A stretch of DNA of 64,000 nucleotides from Pseudomonas uvaldensis (lineage in GTDB: Bacteria > Pseudomonadota > Gammaproteobacteria > Pseudomonadales > Pseudomonadaceae), in NCBI RefSeq assembly GCF_021271205.1, contig NZ_JAIWKS010000008.1, positions 62,001-126,000 on the forward strand, written 5' to 3'. Positions 9,388 to 16,774 of this stretch are shown here, in pieces (the stretch's first letter is position 1; each line of letters begins with the position of its first letter). Under the pieces are notes generated by a model that saw nothing but the letters and a program-made list of their open reading frames with translations, ran no database searches and had not been told where the DNA came from. A program made the position numbers and the translations under genes.

Positions 9388-9698
9388 TGAACGACAGCAT
9401 TTACCTATCGATTCAAAACAGCCCGCGCTTCAAGGAGCTGGTGAGAAAAAGGGAAAGGTTCGCCTGGATTCTTTCGGCGATCATGCTGGGGCTGTATTCC
9501 GGCTTCATTCTCCTGATTGCCTACGGGCCACACATACTCGGGGCCAAGATGTCGCCCGAGTTGACGATCACCTGGGGTATTCCCATCGGGATCGGCCTGA
9601 TCGTCTCGGCCTTCATCCTGACCGGTATCTACGTACGACGCGCCAACGGTGAGTTCGATGAGCTGAACAATGCGATTCTCAAGGAGGCTCAACAATGA
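9387..9698 (+). CDS. yjcH: DUF485 membrane protein YjcH
   Basis: A 103-residue protein with two membrane spans (about residues 25-47 and 60-85) and the DUF485 pattern NSPRFKELVRKRERFAWIL. Family members are encoded next to acetate symporters and are thought to help them. GAGGAT lies 6 bp upstream of the ATG. Its stop overlaps the actP start by 4 bp (ATGA), so the pair is co-translated. Confidence 0.93.
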   Translation: MNDSIYLSIQNSPRFKELVRKRERFAWILSAIMLGLYSGFILLIAYGPHILGAKMSPELTITWGIPIGIGLIVSAFILTGIYVRRANGEFDELNNAILKEAQQ

Positions 9699-11353
9699 TC
9701 CGGCGTCTAATGGCTCTTTTGAGCATCGCAGCGTTCGCTCCGGGTGCCTGGGCGGCTGAAGCCCTGACCGGGGCCGTGCAGAAGCAACCTCTCAACGTTT
9801 CCGCCATCGTCATGTTCGTGGCGTTTGTCGGCTTGACCCTGGGTATCACCTACTGGGCGTCCAAGCGCAGCAAGTCGGCCAGTGACTACTATGCGGCAGG
9901 CGGCCGGATCACCGGTTTCCAGAACGGCCTGGCAATCGCCGGTGACTACATGTCGGCGGCGTCCTTCCTGGGGATTTCCGCGCTGGTGTTCGCTTCGGGC
10001 TATGACGGTCTGATCTACTCCATCGGTTTCCTGGTGGGCTGGCCGATCATTCTGTTCCTGATCGCCGAGCGGCTGCGTAACCTGGGTAAATACACCTTTG
10101 CCGACGTGGCTTCCTATCGCCTGGGCCAGAAGCAGATCCGCACTCTGTCTGCCAGCGGTTCGCTGGTGGTAGTGGCGTTTTACCTGATCGCGCAAATGGT
10201 CGGTGCCGGCAAGCTGATCCAGCTGCTGTTCGGCCTCGACTACCACGTTGCGGTCGTCCTGGTGGGTATCCTGATGTGCCTCTATGTGTTGTTCGGCGGC
10301 ATGCTGGCGACCACCTGGGTACAGATCATCAAGGCGGTGATGTTGCTGTCGGGTGCTTCGTTCATGGCGCTGATGGTCATGAAGCACGTCAACTTCGACT
10401 TCAACATGCTCTTCGCCGAAGCGGTCAAGGTTCACCCTAAAGGCGAGGCGATCATGAGCCCTGGCGGTCTGGTGAAGGATCCGGTCTCGGCCTTCTCCCT
10501 CGGCCTGGCTCTGATGTTCGGTACCGCTGGCCTGCCACATATCCTGATGCGCTTCTTCACTGTGAGCGACGCCAAGGAAGCGCGTAAGAGCGTGCTGTAT
10601 GCCACGGGCTTTATCGGTTACTTCTACATCCTGACTTTCATCATCGGCTTCGGCGCGATCTTGCTGGTCAGCACCAACCCGGCCTTCAAGGACGCGGCAG
10701 GTGCCTTGCTCGGCGGTAACAACATGGCGGCGGTGCACCTGGCCAACGCCGTGGGCGGCAGCGTCTTCCTGGGCTTCATCTCCGCCGTTGCCTTCGCCAC
10801 CATCCTGGCGGTCGTTGCAGGCTTGACCCTGGCCGGCGCCTCGGCGGTGTCCCACGACCTGTATGCCAGCGTGATCAAGAAAGGCAAGGCCAACGAGAAG
10901 GACGAAATCCGCGTCTCGAAGATCACCACCATCGCCCTGGCGGTGCTGGCGATTGCCTTGGGTATCCTGTTCGAGAAGCAGAACATTGCGTTCATGGTGG
11001 GCCTGGCGTTCTCCATCGCGGCGAGCTGCAACTTCCCGGTGCTGTTGCTTTCGATGTACTGGAAGAAGCTGACCACCCGTGGCGCCATGATTGGCGGTTG
11101 GATGGGGCTGGTCAGTGCAGTGGGCCTGATGATTCTTGGCCCAACCATCTGGGTACAGATCATGGGCAACGAGAAGCCGATCTATCCGTATGAATACCCG
11201 GCGCTGTTCTCGATGATCATCGCGTTCGTGGGTATCTGGTTCTTCTCCATCACCGACAAGTCGACGGCTGCCGACAACGAGCGGGCGCTGTTCTTCCCGC
11301 AGTTCGTGCGTTCGCAGACTGGCCTGGGGGCGAGCGGGGCGGTTAACCATTAA
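9695..11353 (+). CDS. actP: Cation/acetate symporter ActP
   Basis: A 552-residue sodium:solute symporter of the acetate permease type, taking up acetate and similar short acids with a cation. It has an N-terminal signal-like segment (ending PGAWAAEAL), SDYYAAGGRITGFQNGLAIA and DYMSAASFLGISAL near the first core helices, FGTAGLPHILMRFFTV, and about 13 membrane spans. Second gene of the yjcH-actP operon. With acetyl-CoA entering at citrate synthase, its position beside gltA and the TCA genes makes metabolic sense. Confidence 0.94.
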   Translation: MIRRLMALLSIAAFAPGAWAAEALTGAVQKQPLNVSAIVMFVAFVGLTLGITYWASKRSKSASDYYAAGGRITGFQNGLAIAGDYMSAASFLGISALVFASGYDGLIYSIGFLVGWPIILFLIAERLRNLGKYTFADVASYRLGQKQIRTLSASGSLVVVAFYLIAQMVGAGKLIQLLFGLDYHVAVVLVGILMCLYVLFGGMLATTWVQIIKAVMLLSGASFMALMVMKHVNFDFNMLFAEAVKVHPKGEAIMSPGGLVKDPVSAFSLGLALMFGTAGLPHILMRFFTVSDAKEARKSVLYATGFIGYFYILTFIIGFGAILLVSTNPAFKDAAGALLGGNNMAAVHLANAVGGSVFLGFISAVAFATILAVVAGLTLAGASAVSHDLYASVIKKGKANEKDEIRVSKITTIALAVLAIALGILFEKQNIAFMVGLAFSIAASCNFPVLLLSMYWKKLTTRGAMIGGWMGLVSAVGLMILGPTIWVQIMGNEKPIYPYEYPALFSMIIAFVGIWFFSITDKSTAADNERALFFPQFVRSQTGLGASGAVNH

Positions 11354-11383
11354 GGTCTGGCGATAAGCTTCACGCTTCAAAGG

Positions 11384-11419
11384 AAATACCCCGGCCGAGA
11401 GGCTGGGGTATTTTTTTTT
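11384..11419 (+). terminator. Terminator of yjcH-actP
   Basis: Stem ATACCCCGGCC / GGCTGGGGTAT with tetraloop GAGA, followed by nine T residues, 30 bp after the actP stop. Confidence 0.94.
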
Positions 11420-11448
11420 GCGCGGGTTTCGGAGGGTGTCAGATCAAT

Positions 11449-11520
11449 CGCCTTCGCGGGTAAACCCGCTCCCACAGGGGGACGCATTCCCATGTGGGAG
11501 CGGGTTTACCCGCGAAGGCG
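11449..11520. repeat. REP pair of the GGGTTTACCCGCG class
   Basis: Reverse element 11449-11477 and forward element 11493-11520 with head CGGGTTTACCCGCGAAGGCG. This is a different REP class from the GGGCTTGCTCGCG elements elsewhere, in tail-to-tail order and with a short 15-bp spacer. Confidence 0.85.
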
Positions 11521-11555
11521 TCGGCCCTGTCAACGGATGAAAGAAGCCAGAAACA

Positions 11556-11597
11556 AAACAGCCCCCGCTCTTATATAAAGAAGCAGGGGCTGTTTCG
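11556..11597 (-). terminator. Terminator of gltA
   Basis: Stem AAACAGCCCC / GGGGCTGTTT with a 21-nt apical part that can pair further through GCTTCT. T-rich on the minus strand, 34 bp past the gltA stop. Confidence 0.85.
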
Positions 11598-11630
11598 ATG
11601 CAGCTTGAGACTTAGTGCAAGACCTGGGTG

Positions 11631-12920
11631 TTACTTACGATCTTCCAGCTTGGTGATGTCACGCGACTCGTAGCCGGTGTACAGCTGGCGTGGACGGCCG
11701 ATCTTGTACGGGCTGGAGAGCATTTCCTTCCAGTGGGAGATCCAGCCCACGGTGCGCGCCAGGGCGAAGATCACGGTGAACATGCTGGTTGGAATGCCGA
11801 TCGCCTTGAGGATGATCCCCGAGTAGAAGTCGACGTTCGGGTACAGCGAGCGCTCGATGAAGTACGGGTCGGTCAGGGCGATCTCTTCCAGGCGCATGGC
11901 CAGTTCGAGTTGCGGATCGTTCTTGATGCCCAGTTCTTTCAAGACTTCGTCGCAGGTCTGCTTCATCACGGTGGCGCGTGGGTCGCGGTTCTTGTAGACC
12001 CGGTGACCGAAGCCCATCAGCTTGAACGGATCGTTCTTGTCCTTGGCCTTGGCGATGAACTTGTCGATGTTCGAGACATCGCCGATTTCATCGAGCATGG
12101 TCAGCACCGCTTCGTTGGCACCGCCGTGGGCCGGGCCCCAGAGTGCAGCGATACCGGCGGCGATACAGGCGAACGGGTTGGCACCCGAGGAGCCGGCCAG
12201 GCGTACGGTGGACGTGGAAGCGTTCTGCTCGTGGTCGGCATGGAGGATGAAGATCCGGTCCATGGCCTTGGCGAGCACCGGGCTGATCGGTTTGATCTCG
12301 CACGGGGTGTTGAACATCATATGCAGGAAGTTCTCTGCATAATTGAGGTCGTTGCGCGGGTACATCATGGGTTGGCCCATGGAGTACTTGTAGACCATGG
12401 CTGCCAGGGTCGGCATCTTCGCCACCAGGCGGATCGCGGAGATCTCGCGATGCTGGGGGTTATTGATGTCCAGGGAGTCGTGGTAGAAGGCCGAGAGGGC
12501 GCCGACAACGCCGCACATGACGGCCATCGGGTGGGCATCGCGACGGAAACCATTGAAGAAGGACTTCAACTGCTCGTGAACCATGGTGTGGTTCTTCACG
12601 GTGCTGACGAACTGGGCCTTTTGCTCTGCGGTCGGCAGTTCGCCGTTGAGCAGCAGGTAGCAGGTTTCCAGGTAGTCCGATTTTTCAGCCAGTTGCTCGA
12701 TCGGGTAGCCGCGGTGCAGCAGGATGCCGTTATCGCCATCGATGTAGGTGATCTTCGATTCGCACGAGGCGGTCGACATGAAACCCGGGTCGAAGGTGAA
12801 ACGGCCCGTGGCCGTCAGGCCGCGGACGTCGATTACATCGGGACCAACGGTGCCGGTTAAAATGGGCAGCTCGACGGGGGCTGCGCCCTCGATGATCAAC
12901 TGCGCTTTTTTGTCAGCCAT
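11631..12920 (-). CDS. gltA: Citrate synthase (type II, hexameric)
   Basis: Condenses acetyl-CoA and oxaloacetate to citrate in the cytoplasm. It has 429 residues, standard for the NADH-sensitive gammaproteobacterial type. Catalytic signatures are ALWGPAHGGANEAVL (His) and GFGHRVYKNRDPRA (His/Arg). The N-terminal MADKKAQLIIEG and DGDNGILLHRGYPIEQLAE segments match the family. ATG 12920 is preceded by an AGGAGG-like site. The gene is divergent from sdhC, with a good sigma70 promoter at 12979-13006. Confidence 0.97.
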   Translation of the reverse strand: MADKKAQLIIEGAAPVELPILTGTVGPDVIDVRGLTATGRFTFDPGFMSTASCESKITYIDGDNGILLHRGYPIEQLAEKSDYLETCYLLLNGELPTAEQKAQFVSTVKNHTMVHEQLKSFFNGFRRDAHPMAVMCGVVGALSAFYHDSLDINNPQHREISAIRLVAKMPTLAAMVYKYSMGQPMMYPRNDLNYAENFLHMMFNTPCEIKPISPVLAKAMDRIFILHADHEQNASTSTVRLAGSSGANPFACIAAGIAALWGPAHGGANEAVLTMLDEIGDVSNIDKFIAKAKDKNDPFKLMGFGHRVYKNRDPRATVMKQTCDEVLKELGIKNDPQLELAMRLEEIALTDPYFIERSLYPNVDFYSGIILKAIGIPTSMFTVIFALARTVGWISHWKEMLSSPYKIGRPRQLYTGYESRDITKLEDRK

Positions 12921-12978
12921 GTGGCCTCCTATTAATGCTTGGAATCATCAGACAGACCCCCCACGCAGGGCCCGCACC

Positions 12979-13006
12979 ACTATAGTGAGATAAATCCGAA
13001 TGTCAA
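12979..13006 (-). promoter_or_regulatory. Sigma70 promoter of gltA
   Basis: On the minus strand, -35 TTGACA (13006-13001) and -10 TATAGT (12984-12979) are separated by 16 bp, near-consensus. This leaves a short leader before the gltA ATG at 12920. Confidence 0.75.
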
Positions 13007-13120
13007 TTTGCCTAAAGTCTTGCTCCAGAAGGCTTTAAGTAGACTTTTTCCTCGAAATTGCCTGCCGTTTACGCCTTTTGCCGCCCTTGTGCAATGCGCC
13101 ATCAGTGGAAGGTGAACGCG

Positions 13121-13149
13121 TTGTCATTAGTAACCTAACTGTCTATACT
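13121..13149 (+). promoter_or_regulatory. Sigma70 promoter of sdhCDAB and downstream genes
   Basis: -35 TTGTCA (13121-13126) and -10 TATACT (13144-13149) with a 17-bp spacer. Transcription would start near 13157, giving a leader of about 115 nt before the GTG start of sdhC. The leader holds a small hairpin CCAGC-TTT-GCTGG at 13179-13191. The rest of the 351-bp gltA/sdhC gap shows no gene. Confidence 0.7.
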
Positions 13150-13271
13150 CGGCAGCCGACCGCCAGGGGCTTTTGGGCCAGCTTTGCTGGGGGTCGTCAC
13201 TCCCTGGGTGGTGAGTACCTGACCAGTGCGCGCCGCAACAACTTTGCCCTGATTCTTAGGGGCTCTTCAGT

Positions 13272-13658
13272 GTGAAAAAAGCCGTGAAAAGCCAACGACC
13301 TGTAAACCTAGACCTAAGGACCATCAAACTCCCAGTCACTGCTTACACGTCCATTCTTCACCGTATCTCCGGTGTCATCCTCTTCGTCAGCCTGGCCATC
13401 ATGCTTTATGCATTGGACAAGTCGCTCGACTCGGAAGAAGGCTTCGGTCAGGTGAAAGCGTGTCTGACCAGTCCGCTAGCCAAGCTAGTGATTTGGGGCA
13501 TCCTGTCCGCCTTGCTGTATCACTTGGTCGCCGGTGTGCGCCACTTGATCATGGACATGGGCATCGGTGAGACGCTGGAAGGCGGCAAGCTGGGCTCTAA
13601 AATCGTTATCGCCGTTTCCGTGGTGGTAATTGTTCTGGCAGGAGTCTGGATATGGTAA
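13272..13658 (+). CDS. sdhC: Succinate dehydrogenase cytochrome b556 subunit
   Basis: Membrane anchor subunit of complex II, binding heme b and ubiquinone. It has 128 residues with three membrane spans (about 30-50, 68-90, 108-127). Family motifs are LPVTAYTSILHRISG (quinone-site Ser/Arg) and LYHLVAGVRHLIMDMG (heme His). The start is GTG 13272, supported by TAGGGG nine bp upstream. A second GTG at 13284 is possible but has poorer spacing. It overlaps sdhD by 7 bp. Confidence 0.95.
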   Translation: MKKAVKSQRPVNLDLRTIKLPVTAYTSILHRISGVILFVSLAIMLYALDKSLDSEEGFGQVKACLTSPLAKLVIWGILSALLYHLVAGVRHLIMDMGIGETLEGGKLGSKIVIAVSVVVIVLAGVWIW

Positions 13659-14020
13659 CCAACGTCACGAACCTTTCGCGTTCGGGCCTCTATGACTGGA
13701 TGGCGCAGCGTGTGTCTGCGGTCGTTCTCGCGGCTTACTTCATTTTCCTGATCGGATATGTCGTAGCAAACCCTGGCCTGGGCTACGCCCAATGGCATGA
13801 ACTGTTCGCAAGCAACTGGATGCGTATTTTCAGTCTGCTGGCCCTCGTCGCACTGGGCGCTCACGCCTGGGTCGGCATGTGGACCATCGCCACCGACTAC
13901 CTGACGCAGATGGCGTTCGGCAAGTCGGCGACTGCCGTACGTTTCCTCTTCCAGGCGGTATGCGGCGTTGCGATGTTCGCTTACTTCGTCTGGGGCGTAC
14001 AGATTCTCTGGGGTATCTGA
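13652..14020 (+). CDS. sdhD: Succinate dehydrogenase membrane anchor subunit
   Basis: Second membrane subunit of complex II, 122 residues with three spans. The motif SGLYDWMAQRVSAVVLAAY and the heme-ligand segment ALVALGAHAWVGMWTIATDY are typical. It starts inside the end of sdhC (7-bp overlap) and ends 3 bp before sdhA, so expression is tightly coupled. Confidence 0.95.
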   Translation: MVTNVTNLSRSGLYDWMAQRVSAVVLAAYFIFLIGYVVANPGLGYAQWHELFASNWMRIFSLLALVALGAHAWVGMWTIATDYLTQMAFGKSATAVRFLFQAVCGVAMFAYFVWGVQILWGI

Positions 14021-14023
14021 TCC

Positions 14024-15796
14024 ATGGCTAACATTCCAACTATTTCCTTCGACGCCATCATCATTGGTGGCGGCGGTGCCGGCATGCGCGCAGCGCTGCA
14101 ACTGGCACAGGGCGGTCACAAGACTGCCGTGATCACCAAGGTGTTCCCGACCCGTTCGCACACCGTGTCCGCCCAGGGCGGCATCACCTGCGCCATCGCT
14201 TCGGCCGACCCGAACGATGACTGGCGCTGGCATATGTACGATACCGTCAAGGGTTCCGACTACATCGGTGACCAGGACGCTATCGAGTACATGTGTCAGG
14301 AAGGCCCGGCCGCCGTGTTCGAGCTGGACCACATGGGCCTGCCGTTCTCGCGTACCGAAACCGGCCGTATCTACCAGCGTCCGTTCGGTGGTCAATCCAA
14401 GGATTACGGCAAGGGCGGTCAGGCTGCGCGTACTTGCGCGGCGTCCGACCGTACCGGTCACGCCCTGCTGCATACCCTTTATCAGGGCAACCTGAAAGCC
14501 GGTACCACGTTCCTGAACGAGTACTACGCCGTTGACCTGGTGAAGAACCAGGACGGCGCGTTCGTCGGTGTGATCGCCATCTGCATCGAAACCGGCGAAA
14601 CCACCTACATCCGCTCCAAGGCCACCGTGCTGGCCACCGGCGGTGCAGGCCGTATCTACGCATCCACCACCAACGCCCTGATCAACACCGGCGACGGCGT
14701 TGGCATGGCCCTGCGTGCCGGCGTGCCGGTGCAGGACATCGAGATGTGGCAGTTCCACCCGACCGGCATCGCCGGCGCCGGTGTACTGGTCACCGAAGGC
14801 TGCCGTGGTGAAGGCGGTTACCTGATCAACAAGCACGGCGAGCGTTTCATGGAGCGTTATGCTCCGAACGCCAAGGACCTTGCCGGTCGTGACGTCGTGG
14901 CCCGTTCGATGGTTAAAGAGATCATCGCCGGCAACGGTTGCGGTCCGAATGGCGACCACGTGATGCTCAAGCTGGACCACCTGGGCGAGGAAGTGCTGCA
15001 CAGCCGCCTGCCAGGTATCTGCGAACTGTCGAAGACCTTCGCTCACGTCGACCCGGTCGTCGCGCCAGTTCCGGTCGTTCCAACCTGCCACTATATGATG
15101 GGCGGCGTTGCCACCAACATTCATGGACAGGCGATCACCCAGGACGCCGAAGGCGTGGACCAGATCATCCCTGGTCTGTTCGCAGTGGGTGAAGTGGCGT
15201 GCGTATCGGTTCACGGTGCCAACCGCCTGGGCGGCAACTCGTTGCTCGACCTGGTGGTTTTCGGTCGCGCTGCCGGCCTGCATCTGGAGAAAGCGCTGAC
15301 CGACGGTATCGAATACCGCGACGCCAGCGACACCGACATCGACGTGGCTCTCAAGCGTCTGGCCGGTCTCAACGAGCGTACCGAAGGCGAAGACGTCGCC
15401 ACCCTGCGTCGCGAGCTGCAAAGCTGCATGCAGAACTACTTCGGTGTGTTCCGTACCGGCGAGTACATGCAGAAGGGTATCGCCCAGCTGGCGCAACTGC
15501 GTGAACGAATCGCCAATGTGAAGATCAACGATAAGTCACAGGCGTTCAACACTGCACGTATCGAAGCGCTGGAGCTGCAGAACCTGCTGGAAGTGGCCGA
15601 AGCCACCGCCATCGCGGCAGAAACCCGTAAAGAGTCCCGTGGCGCCCATGCCCGCGAAGACTATGAAGACCGTGACGACGAAAACTGGCTGTGCCACACC
15701 TTGTACTTCCCGGGTGAGAAACGTGTCGCCAAGCGTGCCGTGAATTTCTCGCCGAAGACTGTTCCGACTTTCGAACCTAAAGTCCGGACTTATTAA
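14024..15796 (+). CDS. sdhA: Succinate dehydrogenase flavoprotein subunit
   Basis: Oxidises succinate to fumarate and carries covalent FAD; 590 residues. The Rossmann segment DAIIIGGGGAGMRAALQLA is near the N-terminus, followed by TRSHTVSAQGGI (FAD-linking His). Substrate and FAD-binding regions include GGQSKDYGKGGQAARTC and HGANRLGGNSLLDLVVFGR. Third gene of sdhCDAB. Confidence 0.97.
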   Translation: MANIPTISFDAIIIGGGGAGMRAALQLAQGGHKTAVITKVFPTRSHTVSAQGGITCAIASADPNDDWRWHMYDTVKGSDYIGDQDAIEYMCQEGPAAVFELDHMGLPFSRTETGRIYQRPFGGQSKDYGKGGQAARTCAASDRTGHALLHTLYQGNLKAGTTFLNEYYAVDLVKNQDGAFVGVIAICIETGETTYIRSKATVLATGGAGRIYASTTNALINTGDGVGMALRAGVPVQDIEMWQFHPTGIAGAGVLVTEGCRGEGGYLINKHGERFMERYAPNAKDLAGRDVVARSMVKEIIAGNGCGPNGDHVMLKLDHLGEEVLHSRLPGICELSKTFAHVDPVVAPVPVVPTCHYMMGGVATNIHGQAITQDAEGVDQIIPGLFAVGEVACVSVHGANRLGGNSLLDLVVFGRAAGLHLEKALTDGIEYRDASDTDIDVALKRLAGLNERTEGEDVATLRRELQSCMQNYFGVFRTGEYMQKGIAQLAQLRERIANVKINDKSQAFNTARIEALELQNLLEVAEATAIAAETRKESRGAHAREDYEDRDDENWLCHTLYFPGEKRVAKRAVNFSPKTVPTFEPKVRTY

Positions 15797-15807
15797 GGGT
15801 GACCGCT

Positions 15808-16512
15808 ATGTTGCAAGTCAGTGTTTATCGCTACAACCCTGATCAGGACGCCGCGCCGTTCATGCAGGATTTCCAGGTCGATACCGGTGGTAAGGACCTG
15901 ATGGTGCTGGACGTGCTGGCCCTGATCAAGGAGCAGGACGAAGGTTTCTCCTATCGTCGTTCCTGCCGCGAGGGTGTTTGCGGCTCCGACGGCATGAACA
16001 TCAACGGCAAGAACGGCCTGGCCTGCATCACGCCGTTGTCTGCCGTGGTAAAAGGCAACAAGCTGATCGTTCGTCCGCTGCCAGGTTTGCCGGTAATCCG
16101 TGACCTGGTCGTCGATATGAGCATCTTCTACAAGCAATACGAGAAGGTGAAGCCATTCCTGCAGAACGACACGCCGGCTCCGGCCATCGAGCGTCTGCAG
16201 TCCCCGGAAGAGCGTGAGAAGCTCGACGGCCTGTACGAGTGCATCCTGTGCGCCTGCTGCTCGACCTCGTGCCCATCCTTCTGGTGGAACCCGGACAAGT
16301 TCCTGGGCCCGGCTGCCCTGCTGCAAGCGTACCGCTTCCTGGCAGACAGCCGTGACACCAAGACGTCCGAGCGTTTGGCGGCATTGGATGACCCGTTCAG
16401 CGTATTCCGCTGCCGCGGGATCATGAACTGCGTCAACGTCTGTCCGAAAGGCCTGAACCCGACCAAGGCCATCGGTCACGTACGTAACATGCTGCTGCAA
16501 AACGGCGTGTGA
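15808..16512 (+). CDS. sdhB: Succinate dehydrogenase iron-sulfur subunit
   Basis: Passes electrons from FAD to quinone; 234 residues from ATG 15808. An in-frame GTG at 15799 lies inside the Shine-Dalgarno AAGGGTGA and is unlikely to be used. Cluster ligands are SCREGVCGSDGMN plus GLAC (2Fe-2S), CILCACCSTSCP (4Fe-4S) and CRGIMNCVNVCPKGLNP (3Fe-4S). Last of sdhCDAB. Confidence 0.97.
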   Translation: MLQVSVYRYNPDQDAAPFMQDFQVDTGGKDLMVLDVLALIKEQDEGFSYRRSCREGVCGSDGMNINGKNGLACITPLSAVVKGNKLIVRPLPGLPVIRDLVVDMSIFYKQYEKVKPFLQNDTPAPAIERLQSPEEREKLDGLYECILCACCSTSCPSFWWNPDKFLGPAALLQAYRFLADSRDTKTSERLAALDDPFSVFRCRGIMNCVNVCPKGLNPTKAIGHVRNMLLQNGV

Positions 16513-16519
16513 TTCAGCT

Positions 16520-16576
16520 GCTGTACCCGTAGAACCGCTGTACCCGTAGAGGCTAGGGCGCGGGCTTCAACCCGCG
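16520..16576 (+). repeat. Tandem 14-bp repeat plus hairpin after sdhB
   Basis: GCTGTACCCGTAGA occurs at 16520-16533 and again at 16537-16550 (17-bp period). It is followed by a perfect 6-bp hairpin CGCGGG-CTTCAA-CCCGCG at 16559-16576. The role is unknown; it may be a processing or stability element between sdhB and sucA transcripts. Confidence 0.6.
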
Positions 16577-16589
16577 TCGTAGCATAACC

Positions 16590-16626
16590 AGAACAGCCGC
16601 TCACAAAGCGGCGGTTCTTATTTTTG
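16590..16626 (+). terminator. Terminator-like hairpin between sdhB and sucA
   Basis: Stem AGAACAGCCGCT / AGCGGCGGTTCT (one mismatch) followed by TATTTTT. It probably reduces readthrough from sdhCDAB into sucA, so sucA likely has some expression of its own. Confidence 0.7.
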
Positions 16627-16770
16627 AAGAAATGAGACAAGCAGGGGCATCCGGGCTGGTACCCGGACTATCAGCGTGATCCTAAGTGGCTTGTTTTAGT
16701 CGCTGCACTCGGACTTCTGCAAGTTTGCTCGGTGTTTTCGCCGGTGGTGTTCCCCTAATCGAGGGTGACC
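16627..16770 (+). ncRNA. Structured 5' leader of sucA, candidate sucA-II RNA motif
   Basis: Between the terminator-like hairpin and the sucA ATG lie about 145 nt with RNA-like structure. There is a perfect hairpin TCCGGG-CTGGTA-CCCGGA (16650-16667), and a possible long-range closing helix between GGGGCA (16644-16649) and TGTTCCCC (16748-16755), which ends next to the GAGGGTGACC ribosome-binding site. A conserved RNA called sucA-II is known upstream of sucA in Pseudomonadales (recalled, not searched). The position fits; the match itself was not tested. Confidence 0.55.
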
Positions 16771-16774
16771 AAGC

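Noticed and set aside
9707..11380. 557-codon minus-strand frame opposite actP
   Set aside because: Shadow; product is charged, His/Gln-rich and without domains, while the plus strand encodes a clear symporter.
13520..15496. 658-codon minus-strand frame opposite sdhD and sdhA
   Set aside because: Composition shadow of certain sdh genes; the translation has no family features.
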